In this document: positions 61,515-64,000 of the stretch, one piece after another
How the letters are laid out: each line of letters starts with the position of its first letter
How positions within the stretch are numbered: position 1 is the first letter of the stretch
DNA from: Bartonella sp. ML70XJBT.G
GTDB taxonomy: Bacteria; Pseudomonadota; Alphaproteobacteria; Rhizobiales; Rhizobiaceae
Reading direction: 5' to 3'
NCBI RefSeq assembly: GCF_028618575.1
Contig: NZ_JAQITA010000003.1
Coordinates: forward strand, 1 to 64,000
DNA: 64,000 nt
Translations under genes and position numbers: made by a program
Notes under the pieces: generated by a model
What the model was told of the DNA's origin: nothing
What the model saw: only the letters and a program-made list of their open reading frames with translations
The model's database searches: none

Positions 61515-62705
61515 ATGCGTATTATTGAGTTTTACATCCTAAAACGTGTTTTAATCTTGTTTAGTGCTGTCATGATTGCAGCAATTAGTATTAGCTGGAC
61601 AGTGCAAATACTTGCACGAATAAATTTTCTTACAACAAGTAGGCAAACACTTCTAACAGTCTTGCAGTTTTCATTTTCATTGGTTCCTTCTGTTATTTTT
61701 CTTGTCATTCCATTTGCATTACTGATTGCAATTACGAGCACTCTTTCAACAATGAATCAAGACTCAGAGCTTGCAATCATCAGCGCCTCTGGTTTTCCCA
61801 AAAGCACTGTGTGGAAACCAATTCTTCTTCTCGCTATTGTTGCATCATGTGTCTCCTTTTCTATAGCCAATTTTGTTGTTCCTCAAGCACGTCTTAATAT
61901 GCGACAAATGCTAGCAAGTGCCCATGTTGATCTTATTAATCTTTTTATTAGTGAAGGTAGCTTCCAAAAACTTGCCAATAATCTTTACATAGAAATTGGT
62001 GAACGCAATTCAAATGGAACGCTTGAACGACTTTTCATTGCCGACCAGCGCGATCCGAAAACTGATCTTTTTTATTATGCAACAGATGCATCAATTGTGA
62101 GTCATAAAAGTGGCAGTTTTCTTATCCTTCATAATGGTGAAATAGAAAGGATTAATCATCAAAATGATAGCGTCTCAATCGTTCAATTCAGCTCGTATGT
62201 CTTTAGCTTGAGTGAATTCATTCCCAACGATAAAACACCCACACTTTACCCGAAAGACCGTCCTCTTTCTTATTTACTAAGTCCTGATCCGAAAGATCCG
62301 TACTATCAGCGAAAACCACTCCAATATAAAGCTGAATTTCATCGCAGACTTACAGAATGGCTCTATCCAATTGTTTTTTCACTTATTGCCTTAGCCGCAG
62401 CAGGAAATACAGGCTCATATCGGCAAGCTCATAACTTTGCAAACTTCTCTGCCATTGCCATCTCATTACTCGTATATTGGATAGGATATTTTTTTGCCGA
62501 AAAAGCAAAGAGCGATCTTGCATACACTCCCCTTCTTTATATTACCCCCATAGGAATGAGTGCTTTCGTTGTTTCTATGCTTTTGACGAATCATACAATT
62601 GCTATTCCCACAAAACTTCATGAGATTATTCAATTTATTTTTCAAAAATTGGTTAAAAAATTTGCGCATCAAAAGTCTCAATATCCCTCGGATGAGGTAT
62701 CATGA
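61515..62705 (+). CDS. lptF: LptF, LPS export ABC transporter permease
   Basis: 396 residues, YjgP/YjgQ family: N-terminal spans (about 10-35 and 55-80), a large periplasmic jellyroll domain (about 125-270), and C-terminal spans. MRIIEFYILKRVLILFSAVM and the later FHRRLTEWLYPIVFSLIALAAAG are typical. With LptG and the ATPase LptB it extracts LPS from the inner membrane. Its stop overlaps the lptG start (ATGA). Confidence 0.95.
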   Translation: MRIIEFYILKRVLILFSAVMIAAISISWTVQILARINFLTTSRQTLLTVLQFSFSLVPSVIFLVIPFALLIAITSTLSTMNQDSELAIISASGFPKSTVWKPILLLAIVASCVSFSIANFVVPQARLNMRQMLASAHVDLINLFISEGSFQKLANNLYIEIGERNSNGTLERLFIADQRDPKTDLFYYATDASIVSHKSGSFLILHNGEIERINHQNDSVSIVQFSSYVFSLSEFIPNDKTPTLYPKDRPLSYLLSPDPKDPYYQRKPLQYKAEFHRRLTEWLYPIVFSLIALAAAGNTGSYRQAHNFANFSAIAISLLVYWIGYFFAEKAKSDLAYTPLLYITPIGMSAFVVSMLLTNHTIAIPTKLHEIIQFIFQKLVKKFAHQKSQYPSDEVS

Positions 62706-63796
62706 TTGGGTGGACGCTTGGACGATATTTCTTTATACGTTATCTTAAAACAACCTGTTATTTTTTTTGGGGTATTTTTATTCTTGCCTTTTTGATTGAT
62801 TTTACAGAAAATTCTGGTCGATTATCTTATCTTTCCCACTATACGGCAAAAGATACCTTTTTCATCTCTGTTTTACGCATCCCTTTTATTATGCAGCAAC
62901 TCATTCCCTTTATTGCACTGTTTTCTGCAATGGTTATGCTGATTTCACTTAATCGAAAACTTGAACTTGTTGTGACACGCTCTATTGGCGTTTCTGCATG
63001 GCAATTTCTCATGCCTGCTTGCTTGGGTGCTTTTCTTTTTGGATTATTTTCAATTCTTTTTATTAATCCTCTTGCCGCATGGGGATTTTCTCAAGCAGAA
63101 AAAATGATGACTGAGTGGCGTAGTAACAACGTCTTAACATCTTCTTTTCAAAATACCCGTATCCCATGGTTAACACAACAAACACCTTCAGGTAGAACAA
63201 CCATTGGTGCTAAATCTATCACCGATCAAGGACTTTCTCTCATTGAAGCAACCTTTGTACAATACAATGATGATGCAACAGTCAAAAATTGGATTAACAC
63301 AAAAAAAGCAACATTGATGAACGGAGCTTGGCTCTTAACAAATGGAACAATCTATAAAATAGGACATCCTCCGGAAAAATTTACGACATTTCAAATAAAA
63401 ACTAACCTAAAACCTGAATTTTTAACTGAACGTTTAGTGAATCCAGCGACTATCCCATTTTATCAATTGCCAAAAAAAATTATGATCGCACGTTCATTCG
63501 GCTATTCTGCCAATAATTTTGATATGTATTTACAATCTTTGATTGCATTACCTGCTCTTCTTGTGGCAATGACTCTTATTGCAGCAACTGTATCTTTAAA
63601 TTTCACGCGGTTTGGACAATCTGGAATGTTGATTCTTAGTGGCGTACTCGCCGGTTTCGTGCTTTATGTTATTTCTGTACTCGTTCAAGCTTTTGGTAAC
63701 GTTGGATATATTCCACCAATTATTGCAGCTTGGACACCAGTCGTTATTGCATTATTTTTGGGAATCTCCTTTTTACTCCATAAAGAGGATGGCTAA
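62702..63796 (+). CDS. lptG: LptG, LPS export ABC transporter permease
   Basis: 364 residues, same fold as LptF. It begins GWTLGRYFFIRYLKTTCYFFWG and has the family segment IPFIALFSAMVMLISLNRKLELVVTRS (about 68-95), a periplasmic domain and three C-terminal spans. It overlaps lptF by four bases and is followed without a gap by lptD. Confidence 0.95.
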   Translation: MIGWTLGRYFFIRYLKTTCYFFWGIFILAFLIDFTENSGRLSYLSHYTAKDTFFISVLRIPFIMQQLIPFIALFSAMVMLISLNRKLELVVTRSIGVSAWQFLMPACLGAFLFGLFSILFINPLAAWGFSQAEKMMTEWRSNNVLTSSFQNTRIPWLTQQTPSGRTTIGAKSITDQGLSLIEATFVQYNDDATVKNWINTKKATLMNGAWLLTNGTIYKIGHPPEKFTTFQIKTNLKPEFLTERLVNPATIPFYQLPKKIMIARSFGYSANNFDMYLQSLIALPALLVAMTLIAATVSLNFTRFGQSGMLILSGVLAGFVLYVISVLVQAFGNVGYIPPIIAAWTPVVIALFLGISFLLHKEDG

Positions 63797-64000
63797 GTGA
63801 AAGCATTGATCCGTAAAAGAGTGATTCTGACAAAATTAAGTGCACTTACCTTTAAAAGTGTTATGTGCTGTGTTTTCGCTATATCTTTATCCTCTTCTGT
63901 AAACGCCAAAAGCCCTACTCTTCTTACTCAAAATCGTATCCAAAATCCCATCAGCCCTCTTCTACTCTCTGCAGACGAACTCATCTACAACCGTGATGAA
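63797..64000 (+). CDS. lptD: LptD, outer-membrane LPS assembly protein, 5' end only
   Basis: Starts with GTG directly after the lptG stop, with GAGGA seven bases upstream. The first 68 codons show a basic start (KALIRKRVILTK), a hydrophobic signal sequence (MCCVFAISLSSSVNA) and the beginning of the mature N-terminus (LLLSADELIYNRDE), the OstA/LptA-like motif that opens LptD. It continues beyond the window. The lptF-lptG-lptD order is the common rhizobial arrangement. Confidence 0.85.
   Translation, partial: MKALIRKRVILTKLSALTFKSVMCCVFAISLSSSVNAKSPTLLTQNRIQNPISPLLLSADELIYNRDE

Overview
The window looks like chromosomal DNA of a Bartonella species (Rhizobiales, Alphaproteobacteria). The support is low G+C with long AT-rich gaps, rhizobial gene neighbourhoods (clpP-clpX-lon-hupB, ntrY-ntrX-trkA, pdhABC-lpdA-lipA, eno-kdsA-pyrG-secG-tpiA-ppiD, tatABC-serS-pcm-yajC), a RirA iron regulator, and a tandem cluster of Bartonella-type autotransporters. 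The genus is inferred from gene content and style. I cannot name the species.

Layout. 1-916: right-hand edge of an integrated element, with a tRNA-adjacent integrase that runs off the window and tRNA-Leu(UAG). 1084-3689: trmFO, an empty stretch, and HU. 3920-8612: the ATP-dependent protease block lon, clpX, clpP. 8757-14582: ntrY-ntrX-trkA operon with a small-sugar glycosyltransferase as last gene. 14762-16909: rirA, ispDF and pncC on the plus strand. 17002-24389: lipoate and pyruvate dehydrogenase block (ratA-like, lipA, lpdA, pdhC, pdhB, pdhA) followed by divIC. 24551-25742: a tandem duplication in which one TM2-domain gene copy is dead and the other intact. 25838-33168: eno, kdsA, pyrG, secG, tpiA, then ppiD. 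33169-37333: gene-poor, with two complex I assembly factor homologues (NDUFAF6-like and Mth938/NDUFAF3-like). 37334-43193: yajC, a degenerate LytM lipoprotein, pcm, serS, tatC, tatB, tatA. 44053-48452: rlmJ, uvrC, pgsA, ndk. 48835-58362: two apparently intact autotransporters and the wreck of at least two more. 58953-64000: an MHS-type transporter, a small membrane protein, holC, and lptF-lptG-lptD.

How the genes work together. Pyruvate dehydrogenase E1, E2 and E3 lie with lipoyl synthase, so complex and cofactor are made together; enolase lies nearby. LptF, LptG and LptD are parts of one LPS export machine, and kdsA supplies Kdo for the same LPS. SecG, YajC, TatABC and PpiD serve protein export and folding. 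That export route feeds the autotransporters, which also need the outer-membrane assembly machinery.

The most interesting region is the autotransporter cluster. Two nearly identical 1.1 kb beta-barrel coding blocks, about 5.85 kb apart in direct orientation, flank an intact autotransporter gene. The right-hand block belongs to a gene with several frameshifts, stop codons and a lost C-terminal beta-signal. This looks like a locus of recombination, gene conversion and decay of surface proteins. Other points are hairpin-rich spacers between the autotransporters, a duplicated divIC/TM2 unit caught in decay, and a NtrX that lacks the sigma-54 contact loop.
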